From Rhabditophanes sp. KR3021 (lineage: Eukaryota > Nematoda > Chromadorea > Rhabditida > Alloionematidae): a stretch of DNA of 64,000 bases. The stretch is taken from assembly GCA_963281155.1 (NCBI GenBank), contig CAUJLY010000003.1:5332001-5396000 (forward strand), in the 5' to 3' direction. Below the pieces are notes generated by a model. That model worked only from the letters and a program-made list of their open reading frames with translations, searched no databases and was not told the DNA's origin. Both the position numbers and the translations under genes were made by a program. Shown here piece after piece: positions 22,887 to 33,299 of the stretch (position 1 is the stretch's first letter; the number at the start of each line of letters is the position of its first letter).

Positions 22887-23161
22887 TTTAAGGAGACAAA
22901 TTTGTAGTAATACTTTCAAATTCATATAAAGCACATCAATTCAGTTATTTTTGCTTAATGTGAATTGTTCTTTCAAACAATAAATGTTTTAATTATTTGC
23001 CATTCATTGAATATGAAACTGAATTGATGTCTAATTAGTTAAGATCTGTTTTAAAATAAAACTGAAACGTCTGGGTAGTGAGTTATTTATTTAAAATAAG
23101 AAATTAGGAGGTAGTAATTAGGATTTACAAAAGGATATTTAAATGGGATGATATCAAATAA

Positions 23162-24600
23162 TTACAAAATCGTCTCCAGTCTAAAAAAGATTATTATTAT
23201 AAATTGTAAAAGAACAAAACTTGCATCTCCTGGGTTAGAATCTTCTTCGAAGTAAGGTTTGAAAGCTTGATAAACCGTTTCCTTTAATTTACCTGCTAAT
23301 GGCAAGGATAGATGAATGTAATCATCTTTAGTCGTGGAATCCATCAAAAATTTACGTAATTGACTCAAATTGCCAAGAAATTGTGTGAATGATAACATTT
23401 CTTGTGGCACTCCAACTTTCAGACAAAGTAAAAGGATAACGTACTTTAATTTTAGGAAGGTTTCGTCAAAATCCTTTGTATTCCACATATCTTTAATGAT
23501 AATGTTGTGGATAGTTAACTGAAAAGCAAATATTAATCAACAACTAATTAAACACTTACTTCATAAGGCAAGACATAACCAATGCATTCACTAAGTTTTT
23601 CAACCATTTGAACGATATAATTAAGAGCAGCTAGTTGTTCAACAGCTTCCTTATGCATGCTTTGATTAACTTTCCCCAACTCACACTTTAAAAAGTCTAA
23701 ATTCTCTACTTCCGGAATAGTGCAGCAACAAATTCTGTACATGTCAGTGAATTGTAATCTCTTGACATCAAGCAAAACAGTATAATCAATAGGAATGTCT
23801 TTTCCTCCAGCTTCTCTGATAAGTCTTTGTTTTTCAAGTTCTTCAGGTGGAGGCCTGTTGACGATGGCTCTATCTAACTTTTCCATTGGGAAAACCTTAT
23901 TCATGACAACTAACATGCGTCTATATATTTCTTTAGACTGCCTTTTTTTAACTCGACAATATTCTTCATCTAGCATTGCGGTATTTTTTTGGTTTTTTGC
24001 TCTTTGGCCGATAACTACAGGAAGGTGGTCTTTTACACTTTTTGACACATTTGATTGTTCATTGATAGTCCTTTTGAGTCTTTCTTTGGCTTTAGCTAAT
24101 TTTCTGTTGCTTTGAATTTTGGCGCTTACTTCTTCTTCAAGATCATGAATGTTGCGACGAGTGGCGTTTGTCTCAAATGATAAAGTACAGAGCGGCTTTA
24201 ACAATGGTTCTAATTGAGTGCATATTTCAGTTTTTTCCTTAGACAAAAAGATATGGTCGGCCGCTAATGCTTTTGGCCGGGCACTAACACACCTCCAACA
24301 CTTTAGTTTTTTGCCTTTTTTACATCTCGGGCATTTTACCTTCTTGACGACAGTCTGAAAAGATTCTGTTTGTGAGTCCGGCATAAAGTTTTGAAGGTCT
24401 TTTTTTTGGATTATCCCTTCTTTATGGTCGTGCCCGCCAATAGTTCTATCCATTATTCCGTATTTGGGAGACTTCTCCAAGCAAAGTAATTTCAAATTTC
24501 CTGACAATAAATGTCCTTCTTAAAGTTTTTATTAATGTTAACCAAGTCTAAACATACCTTTAACTCCTGCATAGGATGTTTCCATCGCACTAGTATCCAT
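23162..24600 (-). CDS. epg-8: ATG14/EPG-8-like autophagy PI3K complex subunit
   Basis: Targets the Beclin-Vps34 PI 3-kinase to sites of autophagosome formation. Exons (minus) 24600-24558, 24500-23560 and 23518-23162; introns of 57 and 41 bases; 446 residues. Seen: an N-terminal paired-cysteine motif CPRCKKGKKLKCWRC, as at the N-terminus of ATG14/Barkor; a long coiled coil (HDLEEEVSAKIQSNRKLAKA onward); the conserved block VMNKVFPMEKL; then DMYRICCCTIPEVENL and a C-terminal helical domain with EQLAALNYIVQMVEKLSECI followed by GYVLPYE, matching the ATG14 core. The vertebrate C-terminal membrane-sensing BATS region is not evident. UVRAG is the alternative relative, but it has a C2 domain that is missing here. 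Confidence 0.75.
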
Positions 24601-25582
24601 GCCAGATATAACAAATTATTGAATTGGGCGTTATGTTATAGAGTCTTTGTCAATAGTCAGTTAGCTTTATGCTGTTTTGACGTGATAAAATGCTAGAGGT
24701 GCACAAATCGTTAGTAATATTTAGTACCGTCTAAAGTATGCTTATGATGTGAAAAACATAAATTAATAAATTGTCGCTTAGTCAATAGAAAGGAACAAAC
24801 ACAAATCTACTAGGTAATGGATCTTACTAATTATAGCCGAAACAAGTTTAAGTGGATTTGAGACGATCTATAAATGGGCAGAATACTTTATTACGAATTT
24901 GAAAGATTATTAAGCTACAATAGGTTATTCTCGATGTAAAAGTAGTAGATTATCTCTTGATTTGACTCCAAAGCGTTGCAATTAAAGTTTGTATTGTTTT
25001 GTTGTCTTATAACTAACATATGACTGACCTTTTCTTGGATCAGTTTACCACTAGTCGCGACAGGATGGAATGTTTAAAGGGAAATAGTAAGAAGGTAGAG
25101 TTATACCGATTAAACACCTTCTTATTAATCTTTGCTACGCATTTTTGTCTAGATGAAGTTGTGGTGTTTTTATTTTGAGAAAATTCAGTTCACCACCATA
25201 AAGGCTTGTCGTCTTGTTTTACCTGGTAAAAGTAAGCAAACATCATTGGTTATATTTAATGTTTTATTTTTAAGTGATGATATATTCTCCTGTAATTTTA
25301 TGAATGAAAGAGAACATTCTTTTTGTGTTTTAAAAATGGAAGTGTAACTGTGGAAAGGCGCGAAACTTTTTATTGTATGAACACTAAAACTACTACATTT
25401 GATAGTGCATTTTTTGTTGTCATTTTTTAGTTTCCTCTTTTATAATTGTTGTCTGATTGAAAAAGTGAGAGAAAGACAGACGTATTCGATTAATATTGTT
25501 TTTTGCGTGTTAAATTTGTCTAATATATCTATCAATTTGTGTTCATATCTTATTAATTTCAGCTTACAATTTTTAAATAACC
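24601..25582. other. intergenic between divergent EPG-8-like gene and next gene
   Basis: AT-rich with no supported gene. The acceptor ATTTCAG at 25561-25562 precedes the next start codon by 20 bases, fitting trans-splicing. A 64-codon ORF at 25153-25347 has no other coding signal. Confidence 0.4.
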
Positions 25583-26003
25583 ATGGAAGTAGATCCAAGT
25601 TACGAAGATTATTGTCGTGAACAAAACAACAATAATTTGCTGGTTGTCAAGATTGGAGAATTAGCAGATGCCTGTTCACCTGTAGATTTGATGTTTTTCT
25701 GCCATAACAATAACGTCCAGCCTGTATGTGTAGATGCCCTTGGAAATGGATTCGGAATTTTCGCCTTTTCTAATGCAAACTACTTGAACCATTTTCTTGA
25801 AATTTTACGGAGAACTGAATTTATTCAACTAGGAAATGTAAGTTAATGATTATTAAATCGTCTCTTTTAATTGGTATTATTTTCAGGGGACACAAACTCG
25901 CTTTCGAATTGTCAGCAGAGAACACATCCTTGTTACGAACAACAAAAGAAGAAGCAATATGCACGAAGATGCTGGGTTGAAGTTTTTCAAAGCAGATAAT
26001 TGA
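25583..26003 (+). CDS. small conserved-looking protein of unknown function
   Basis: Exons 25583-25837 and 25887-26003, intron 49 bases with good gt-ag signals, 123 residues. Start chosen because it is the first ATG after an unpaired acceptor. The protein is soluble by eye, with segments VKIGELADACSPVDLMFFCH, VCVDALGNGFGIFAFSNANY and, across the splice, LGN-GTQTRFRIVSREHILV, suggesting a mixed alpha/beta fold. No signal peptide or metal motif. I do not recognise the family. Confidence 0.6.
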
Positions 26004-26470
26004 TCAAGGAAATAAGAATGTGGGTGATGTCTGAGTGATCTTCCAAAACCAGAGTATTGGTTATCTTTAAAGGATGTATTTAGTTATATTTACCTATTTA
26101 TACCGATTTGTAATAGTAATGAACATATTGTGCTGATTAATAAATTATTGTTTTTAATTTACATGTGTGATGAGGTTTTTAAATTATCGTATAATAAATG
26201 TGACCACTAATTTTGATGACCATCTTTTAGAAAATGTATAGTGGTGATCTGTTTAAATATGTATTTGTTCAAATATCGGTTGGTGATAAGCCGTTAAAAA
26301 ATGTATGGTGATTATCTGTTTAAATGTGTATGATGTAGTTATTTAAGGTTTAAGATAAAAGAGAAAAATTGGTACGAATATATATTCATTAACAAACAAA
26401 TTTAACAAAACATTATTGAATGTAATGGTAATTTTTCACACCCCACAAATATCACAAAATTAAAAGTAAT
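26004..26470. repeat. intergenic with an imperfect duplicated segment
   Basis: Between two convergent genes. About 40 bases at 26234 (AAAATGTATAGTGGTGATCT onward) recur imperfectly at about 26298. No gene. Confidence 0.4.
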
Positions 26471-26919
26471 TTAGACGGCATTGGAGTTTGGTCCGCGTTT
26501 GCGGCCTGGACCAGAGAGAGCAACATTGACGAAGCGTCTGTTATATTGGATTCTTCTGAAAGCACGTCCAACCTTCTTCTTCTTCTTTCCTTCAGCCTTA
26601 GCGACCTTTGGGGTTTGGGCACGGACTTTACCGGCACGAGCTAAAGATCCATGGACCTTTCCTCCGAGAAGTCTTCCGTTGATGTTGAGGACTGATCCGT
26701 GGGCAAGGGAAAGTTCAGCGATTGAGCTGGTGTTGTTGTCAAGGATCTTTGATCCGTAAGAGAGCACGAATTCTCCGGCATTAAGTTGATTCTGAAAGGA
26801 GTTCATTACATTTTCAAATTATAGTAAGTAATACTTGCCTTAATTTGGGAGACAGTTGTTGAGGAGACAACTTCAAGAGTTGTAAGTTCTCCGTTGATTC
26901 CGCTAACGAATAATTGCAT
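26471..26919 (-). CDS. rps-30: FUBI-ribosomal protein S30 (eS30) fusion
   Basis: Precursor cleaved into a ubiquitin-like protein and ribosomal protein eS30 of the small subunit. Exons (minus) 26919-26839 and 26791-26471, 133 residues. The N-terminal domain begins [20 protein letters not shown] and ends GRLLGG, the processing site. S30 then starts [20 protein letters not shown] and contains [20 protein letters not shown]. The 47-base intron has a GC donor (AAG/GCAAGT) and ordinary CAG acceptor; no GT donor restores the frame. An acceptor (CTTTTTTATAG) lies 22 bases upstream of the ATG. Codon use is G/C-enriched, typical of ribosomal genes. Confidence 0.97.
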
Positions 26920-27902
26920 GTTGATAAGACCCACTAAGATTCTATAAAAAAGAAGGATTAGTAAGCAATTGTACTGCATTTTTAAGGGCATTTCAAAATC
27001 AAAAAATTGGCGTTAAAAATGGGTAAGTTTGAATAAAAATGGTGGGAAATAATTTTAGTAACCAATAAAAACAATAACATTATTAATTATAGTAAGGCCA
27101 ATGGCAAAAAAAGGGCTAAAGCAGAAAATATTGCGTAAAAGAGTTTTAAATATCAACAATTCAAGTCTTAACAAGATGTTGGAGCAAAATGTATATGACT
27201 CATTTTATGATGTGCAGGGTTTTCGTTGTTTGTTCACTTGATGGAAAGATAGTGATATGCATATAACCGAAAAATGGTTGAATATATTGAATATGAATTT
27301 AAATTACAAAACAACAAGCTCAATTTTCAATTAATTTAATATAATAATTTATTGGCGAATACTAATGCAATATTGGCACGATTCATTTTTATTTTGAACA
27401 TTAAATAAAAGATGTATAACTATGCGTTCACTTTAAAGATAATAATGCCAAAATTTGATTTAAACAGACAAATTCTATTTTTAAGTAATTGACATGTCTT
27501 ACTCAATATTCGATAATCATTATGTACATATTTAATGTGGTATTATAAAATTGACTCTTTCGAAAACCATCTTAATTATGCACAACATGATTTTTGAATC
27601 TTTAAAATATTCAAATTATGGCAAAATTCAAGAGATTATGCTTCGTATTAAAGAGTGTAATTATGTTGTGTTCCAAAACAAATATCTTTGCAGGTTTGCA
27701 AAATCATAATTTTTTAATAGTGTTAAATTTACAAGATTTAAATATATAAAATAAACGTGGCTATATGCTAATTCAAATTCAAGTTTCATGCCGTACCAAT
27801 CAGATGTCTATATTCCAACATCTTCCTTTCAATTCTACATATTTGGCAGTTTTCAGCTTACATTCACACCCTAACATACTTAATTATTTCAATTTTTAGA
27901 GC
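26920..27902. other. intergenic between divergent rps-30 and aph-1
   Basis: Very AT-rich. Trans-splice-like acceptors flank both genes (26942-26943 on minus; 27898-27899 on plus). No gene seen. Confidence 0.4.
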
Positions 27903-28638
27903 ATGAATCACCATCAGTTAACTTATGTTTGTCTTTTTGCGGGTTCTTTAATTCCTCATTTGTTTGGTAAAACATTTAACTCTCCCATTCAAATAATAGT
28001 AGCTTTTTTTGGAGCGTTTGCATGGGCTACTTCAATTGGAATTGCAGCTATTATATGGCGTGTTGGATCCTTAGTGTATGAGAATATATTATTGTATTCC
28101 ATTATTGCTGTAGTCATCCAAACAATTGCCAGAATTTGTTACTATTATTTGATCCATAAAGCCCAGAGAAGTATCGTTGATATGGAAGGTTATAAGGAGA
28201 TAAAAATTAGTAGATATACTCCTTTACAAGTTGACGTAGTTCATGTGGCCAAAGCAGCTGGATTTGGAATGGGATTTGTTGCTCAATGTAGTTTAACAAT
28301 TAATCGTGCCTCGGACAATGTGAAATATGGAATTCCGGACACAAATTATTTAGGTTCTCAGATACCGAATATTTACGTTTCAATTGCTGCTATGGTTTTG
28401 GCTTTTGTCAATCTTACTCTCCATCAATATTTGACTGTTATGACTTGGGAATCTTTAAATTCAATCAGAAATGAAGGAATGTCCATTGGAACTGTTTTGA
28501 AGGCTAAAGGAGTGTGGGGTTCAACTATTGTTCATCTTCTATTTGTTCTCTTCGTAAGTTAGACTAAATTGAACAAATTGATAAACTAAAATTTAGAGTT
28601 GTGGATTAGGACTATGTGCAAAAGCAGTTGAGAATTAA
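27903..28638 (+). CDS. aph-1: APH-1-like gamma-secretase subunit, short form
   Basis: Polytopic membrane scaffold of the presenilin protease complex. Exons 27903-28553 and 28597-28638, intron 43 bases, 230 residues. The first helices match APH-1 (IIVAFFGAFAWATSIGIAAI, then an R-rich CYYYLIHKA segment). The family GxxxG region appears as AAGFGMGFVAQCSLTINRAS. The two conserved membrane histidines appear in FVNLTLHQYLTVM and STIVHLLFVLF. The protein stops 13 residues after the sixth helix, so the seventh helix and the C-terminal tail of other APH-1 proteins (about 260-310 residues) are missing. An AATAAA follows within 50 bases, so the short end looks real unless an alternative exon is used. 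The ATG is 3 bases after an acceptor. Confidence 0.75.
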
Positions 28639-28898
28639 AAATAATCAATTTTTGTGTTTTATTTCAAATGGGTTCTTTTCAATTAATAAAGTATTTAGTG
28701 TATTTTATGTGATCACAGATTATACATGACTTTACCCAATACAATGAATGTACATTATATTAGTACTTGTTGTCATCCTTTTTTCCAGCATAGAAATTTA
28801 GTTTGCTTTATCCCAATTTCAAATACAAATTTTAGTAGCGTTTGCGTGTATTAAAAGGTGACTTTTCTTATTAATAAATAAATATATTGCTCACTATT

Positions 28899-29469
28899 AT
28901 GGACGACTTTAACGGCAATATTTTGGATCAACATGTTGATGACAATGCTCCCACTACTGAAACCAATGGGATAGCAAAGGTTGACTTCAAGACTAACGAA
29001 CGTTTGCGACAAATTGAAAGGGAAATTTCCCAATATGGGTACATCTACAATGAAATAAAGGACCCCAGGTATAGAACAAAGATAGCCGACCAAATTGTCC
29101 AGTTGACTCATGCTTTATATGTTGAGATTATGGAGTAAGTTAGTTAATTTTATGACACTTTTTACTTTTTTATTTAGTCATACTATTCCAGAATTCCCGC
29201 AAGCCAAACAAACTGCTTTGTGGAAAAGTCCTAACCTGTTTAAGACTAAAATTTGCAATTATTGGCTGAAGAATAATAATTGTCATTTTGGGAATAAGTG
29301 CTGGTTTGCACATGGCAGTGATGAATTAAAAAAGTATGACTGTAAGATGAAGTGTAATGAAAATAAAGATGTTGAAGTGGGAGATCAAATGGACCAAAGT
29401 TATGGCGATTCTGCTTCAGAAGGCTCCTTTAAAGGAAGTGTTTATACAAGCAGTTATTTTCCGAATTGA
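28899..29469 (+). CDS. single CCCH zinc-finger protein
   Basis: Exons 28899-29134 and 29178-29469, intron 43 bases, 175 residues to the first stop. One canonical C-x8-C-x5-C-x3-H finger preceded by the usual basic lead-in: LFKTKICNYWLKNNNCHFGN then KCWFAHGSDELK. Such fingers bind AU-rich RNA; TIS11 and germline CCCH proteins usually have two. The N-terminus is acidic and helical. The stop TGA at 29467-29469 overlaps another long ORF in the -1 frame (next entry), and the sequence after the stop also looks coding in the original frame for about 16 codons, so the true C-terminus is uncertain. Confidence 0.75.
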
Positions 29470-29885
29470 CGCAACCAGGATCAGTTTACTGGAGCAAGTT
29501 TTGCATCAGATCGCTTGATAATAAAGATAGAATGAGCTATAATGCAAGAATGAAAGAAGGTACTACTAGTTATGGTGCAACAACCTGTCTTAATCCTAAA
29601 CCTATAGGATTATACGAAGGTAAAGAAAGACAAAAGGACCCAATTACTCCTGAAAGCCTGCTTAAAGAGATCCAGCGCAAGATGAATGAGGAAACTAAAC
29701 GGAAAGATGCTGCTGAGTATGAAAAGTTGTTGGAAGCACAGTACGAATTATATTTAAAAGATGCTGCCAAAAACAAGCGACTTTCTAAGATTGAGTATGA
29801 AAAGGCAAATTACAGTGTTCAAGAATATGACCGCGATGTTTACGATGTTTTTGCTAACATGTACAAGTTTGATTCGAAAGCTTAA
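29466..29885 (+). CDS. ORF continuing the CCCH gene in another frame (probable C-terminal part)
   Basis: Open frame of 139 codons starting with the four bases that overlap the upstream stop. The first ATG is at 29532, giving 117 residues. The protein is highly charged and helical (SLLKEIQRKMNEETKRKDAA, KLLEAQYELYLKDAAKNKRL), ending DVFANMYKFDSKA, with AATAAA near 29950. There is no promoter-sized gap or splice signal separating it from the CCCH ORF. I infer it is the C-terminal part of the same protein, out of frame because of one or two base-level changes around 29466-29520. A separate downstream cistron is the alternative. Confidence 0.5.
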   Translation: MTQPGSVYWSKFCIRSLDNKDRMSYNARMKEGTTSYGATTCLNPKPIGLYEGKERQKDPITPESLLKEIQRKMNEETKRKDAAEYEKLLEAQYELYLKDAAKNKRLSKIEYEKANYSVQEYDRDVYDVFANMYKFDSKA

Positions 29886-30041
29886 ACACTAAACTTCTAG
29901 TATGTATTTTTAATGTTATTTTAATTGTAAAATTTTGTATATTTGTTTAATAAAGTTTTGGGTTATTGGAAGTTGAAAATGCATATAATATTTTTATTCT
30001 TTAATTAAGTCATGTCCACTAGGAGGAGCTGTTGTTACCAA

Positions 30042-30281
30042 TTAAACTTGACGCATTGCTAATAACAGATGGAGGCTTTTTAAGCAACCTTGTAAAATAA
30101 TTTTGATCTTCTTGAACTTTAAAAAGATATTTGAAATGCTAATATTTTCTTGTAAACCACAAGCCACAAGAAACTCAATCTTATTTAAGAGACCTGATGT
30201 TGCAATCATGCTTATATTCAATCCAAATGAACTTAATTTTAACATCTTTACTGATTCATACATATAGTATCTTTTTTCCAC
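30042..30281 (-). pseudogene. isolated coding-like fragment, unknown family
   Basis: About 79 open codons on the minus strand without a convincing start: LSSFGLNISMIATSGLLNKI, EFLVACGLQENISI and IKIILQGCLKSLHLLLAMRQ. Composition resembles a helical-repeat protein rather than random AT-rich sequence, but no flanking exon could be found. Probably a gene remnant; function unknown. Confidence 0.25.
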
Positions 30282-30959
30282 AATTTAGCACATCTTAAAT
30301 GCAATTAAAAGATCTAAGTTTGTATCTATTAAGAATAAAATTACCAGCTATAAATAAATATTTTGATAGATCAAAACTCTAAACATCAACTCCAAAAAAG
30401 CAGATTCAATTGGATCAAAGATTCATTCATTGAATAACCCTCAAATCAGACGAATCACTAATTCAAGTTTAGTTTCCTTTCTGTTATCAAATTGCACAAA
30501 TTTTACATAAGCCTAAGTGTTTTTGATGAACGGAGGCTACTTTGTATCAATGTATGCTTTATTTGTGTAACATTATGACAGGATAAAAATAGACAATCCC
30601 CAAACTGTATCTTAAAAAATGTAGCATTCTCAGATAATATTTCAAATGGATGTCATTAAACTAAGTGTGTTCTTTATAATTGCATAGAATCTACAACACA
30701 ACTTCATTGTAGTTATTCATAATTTTTTGGTTACACTAACTATTGAACTCATTTAGAGATTTCGGTCAGAAGTACTTGTTATCTGAAGACAATAGTTAAT
30801 GTAAAATTAATCATTACACAACCCTCTTCACGCCTTCTTATTAAAGGTCCTTAAGGTTGTGAGACTTGTTCGAGGTTCACGAACTCGGTTAATTGTTAAT
30901 CATTTCTCAATCATATCAAATAATTATATACTCATTTAGCTTAAAAGATAATTGTAATC
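30282..30959. other. intergenic
   Basis: AT-rich. A small imperfect hairpin, CGAGGTTC / GAACTCG, lies at about 30872-30888. It lacks the rest of a tRNA fold. No gene. Confidence 0.35.
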
Positions 30960-33024
30960 ATGTTCAAGAATCTTTCTCTTTTACTGGTATTATTAAGTTG
31001 TTTGGTCAATAAATTGATTTTGGCTCAAAATTATTATAGAGGATATGTTTGGGCTTGTCCGACGGCATTGAGGCCTTATTTAGGTAGTGGAGCTAATTCG
31101 TATGGTAAATTTTATTTTGTGTAAGACATTTTAATTTTATGTAGGATATTGGTTACCGGACAACACCGGGACTTGCCAAAAGCCACCTAGTGGGACTTTT
31201 CAAAATGCACTAAATGCATGTACTAATGGCGCAGCTTCTCTTTTAACAGTAGTTGGTGGCAATGGAGGCGCAAATAACATCCAAGTTTGTGGGTGTTGTT
31301 ATGATAATTTGCAAGATTATCAAAATGATCAAGTAAATATTGTATTTCCTACTACTCCAGGAGATGAAACTTTGGCAACACTTTTATGTGTAAACACAAA
31401 TGCAAAATGCTATGAATGGGCGACGGCTGGTAGATGCAATGACCCTTTGTTTTCGTAAGTCAATTTAATATCCCATTTCTGATATTTAATTATTCTTAGA
31501 ACATTTATGAATAATGTTTGTCCTCTGAGCTGCACGCAATGTACCAGAACAACTACTTGTCTAGACAGAAAAATAAACTGTCGTTCTTATGTTGATTATT
31601 GTGAAGTGGACGAATATTTACCGATTATGATGTTTGAATGTCCGAGGTAATTAAATAGATAACAAATTAAATAATTGCTTTAGAACTTGTGGATTTTGCA
31701 TTCAAAGGACAACGACAGTAGTGGCTCCGTGTATGGATTACGACGGCCTCTGTCCAACTAGATATTCACTTTGCAGTATTTGTAAGTTGAAACTTGATAT
31801 TCAAAAAATGTCTTTATTTTTTAGCAACATTAAGTACAGCTGTTCAAGCACTATGTCCACTTACCTGTGGCGTTTGTGTTTCGAATACTACAACAATTGC
31901 TACTCCAATTACAACAAAGTCATTGCCCCATTTAATACCAAATATTGAAACAATTGTTGAAGTTTGTCGAGATTATAGACGTGATTGCGCTTCATTTTTG
32001 TCCCTTTGTGATATGCCTGAGCATTTTCCTTGGTAAGTAAGACACACGTTAAACATAAATAATTGCATTTAAATAACTTTAATTACATAAAACTTGTAGG
32101 TTATCTACACAATGTGCTCTATCCTGTAGATTATGCGATGTCGAGCCGATTCCCGTAACATCTCCAAGACCTATCACGATTATTGCTCAGCCTATTATCC
32201 AAAGACCAATAATTCATGAAACTAAACTAATATTTGGTAATACCCCAAATAACTATCACAATAACAAGAATGTGAACATTAGAATTGAACACCAACGACG
32301 ATACGCAAATAATAATCCGCTTTGGCAACAGGAAAATCAAAAAAAACATAGAACTCCCACTAAAGATTCAAACGACAATAGCAAAGAAGAGTCGAGCGAC
32401 AACGAAAATTTAGAGAGTTTGAATTCAGAATACTTTAAACAACCAGAAATCAATTCTGTGAATAATAAGAAATATCATCAAGACAATTATTTTAAACATG
32501 TTGATAATTATAATCGGAACAATTTAAACAGTTATAATCAAGAATATTCAAATAATCATGATAAGACCGATTCAACTAATTATCGCCTTGAACATCCAAA
32601 TAATCATAATACGGAACATCCCACTAATTATAACCAGGAGCATTCTAATAATTATAATGAAAAACAGTCAAATAATTATAACCAACCTTCAAATCAAGCT
32701 CATTCTTTTGAGAAAACTAATAATTATGATAATAACTACAATCTAGATCTTTCGGAGCAAGAACGAAGCTTGAACCTCTTCAAGCAAGAGTTACAACAAG
32801 AGTACCAAAGAAAATTAATAAACAAACCGATGCATAATCACGATCCCGTCCAATTCAATACCGAACATCTTCGCACCGTAAATGAACACATCTTCAAAAT
32901 AAACGAACAAATGCAATTTAATAATGAACGCCAACAGCGAATTAAAGGATACCGCCAAATTCTTCACAGCACTCCAATTTCAATGAAAAATTACATGAAC
33001 CAACTTAAACAAGGAACATTATGA
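30960..33024 (+). CDS. secreted protein with four ShKT domains and an Asn-rich tail
   Basis: Six exons: 30960-31104, 31145-31454, 31500-31646, 31684-31781, 31825-32032 and 32100-33024, with introns of 37-67 bases and consistent phases. The N-terminus MFKNLSLLLVLLSCLVNKLI and following ILA form a signal peptide. After a Cys-containing N-terminal region come four six-cysteine ShKT units: CYEWATAGRC..CPLSCTQC, CLDRKINCRSY..CPRTCGFC, CMDYDGLC..CPLTCGVC and CRDYRRDCASF..CALSCRLC. ShKT modules are abundant in nematode secreted and cuticle proteins, where they act in extracellular binding; the name comes from a sea-anemone peptide and does not imply toxicity here. The last exon encodes about 270 residues rich in N, Q, Y, H and E with loose repeats of the NNYNQEHSNNYN type. 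Likely an extracellular matrix or secreted structural protein. Confidence 0.85.
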
Positions 33025-33299
33025 AAGTACACATAAATTATCATTACTTTATTCACATTGAATCACACATCTAAAATAAACACATACATTCACCTTGCAA
33101 AAGAGGCTACACACACCGATATCATAAAAATGAAAGTGTACACATGAATTTGTTTGCCAAATCAAATAGATTGTCAAAATATACCTATAGTGAATTTTCT
33201 GATCCCAGAAATAATAAAAAGACACATTTCTTAAACTACATTATAATAATTTGTGGCCGACAATAGTGTAGTGGTACAATTTATATGTAAATAGGGTGC

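Noticed and set aside
25153..25347. 64-codon ORF starting right after a TCTAG acceptor-like sequence
   Set aside because: No domain, no downstream splice partner and AT-driven composition; not enough to call a gene.
30868..30890. GTTCGAGG/GAACTCG hairpin resembling a tRNA T-arm
   Set aside because: No acceptor, D or anticodon arms can be folded around it.
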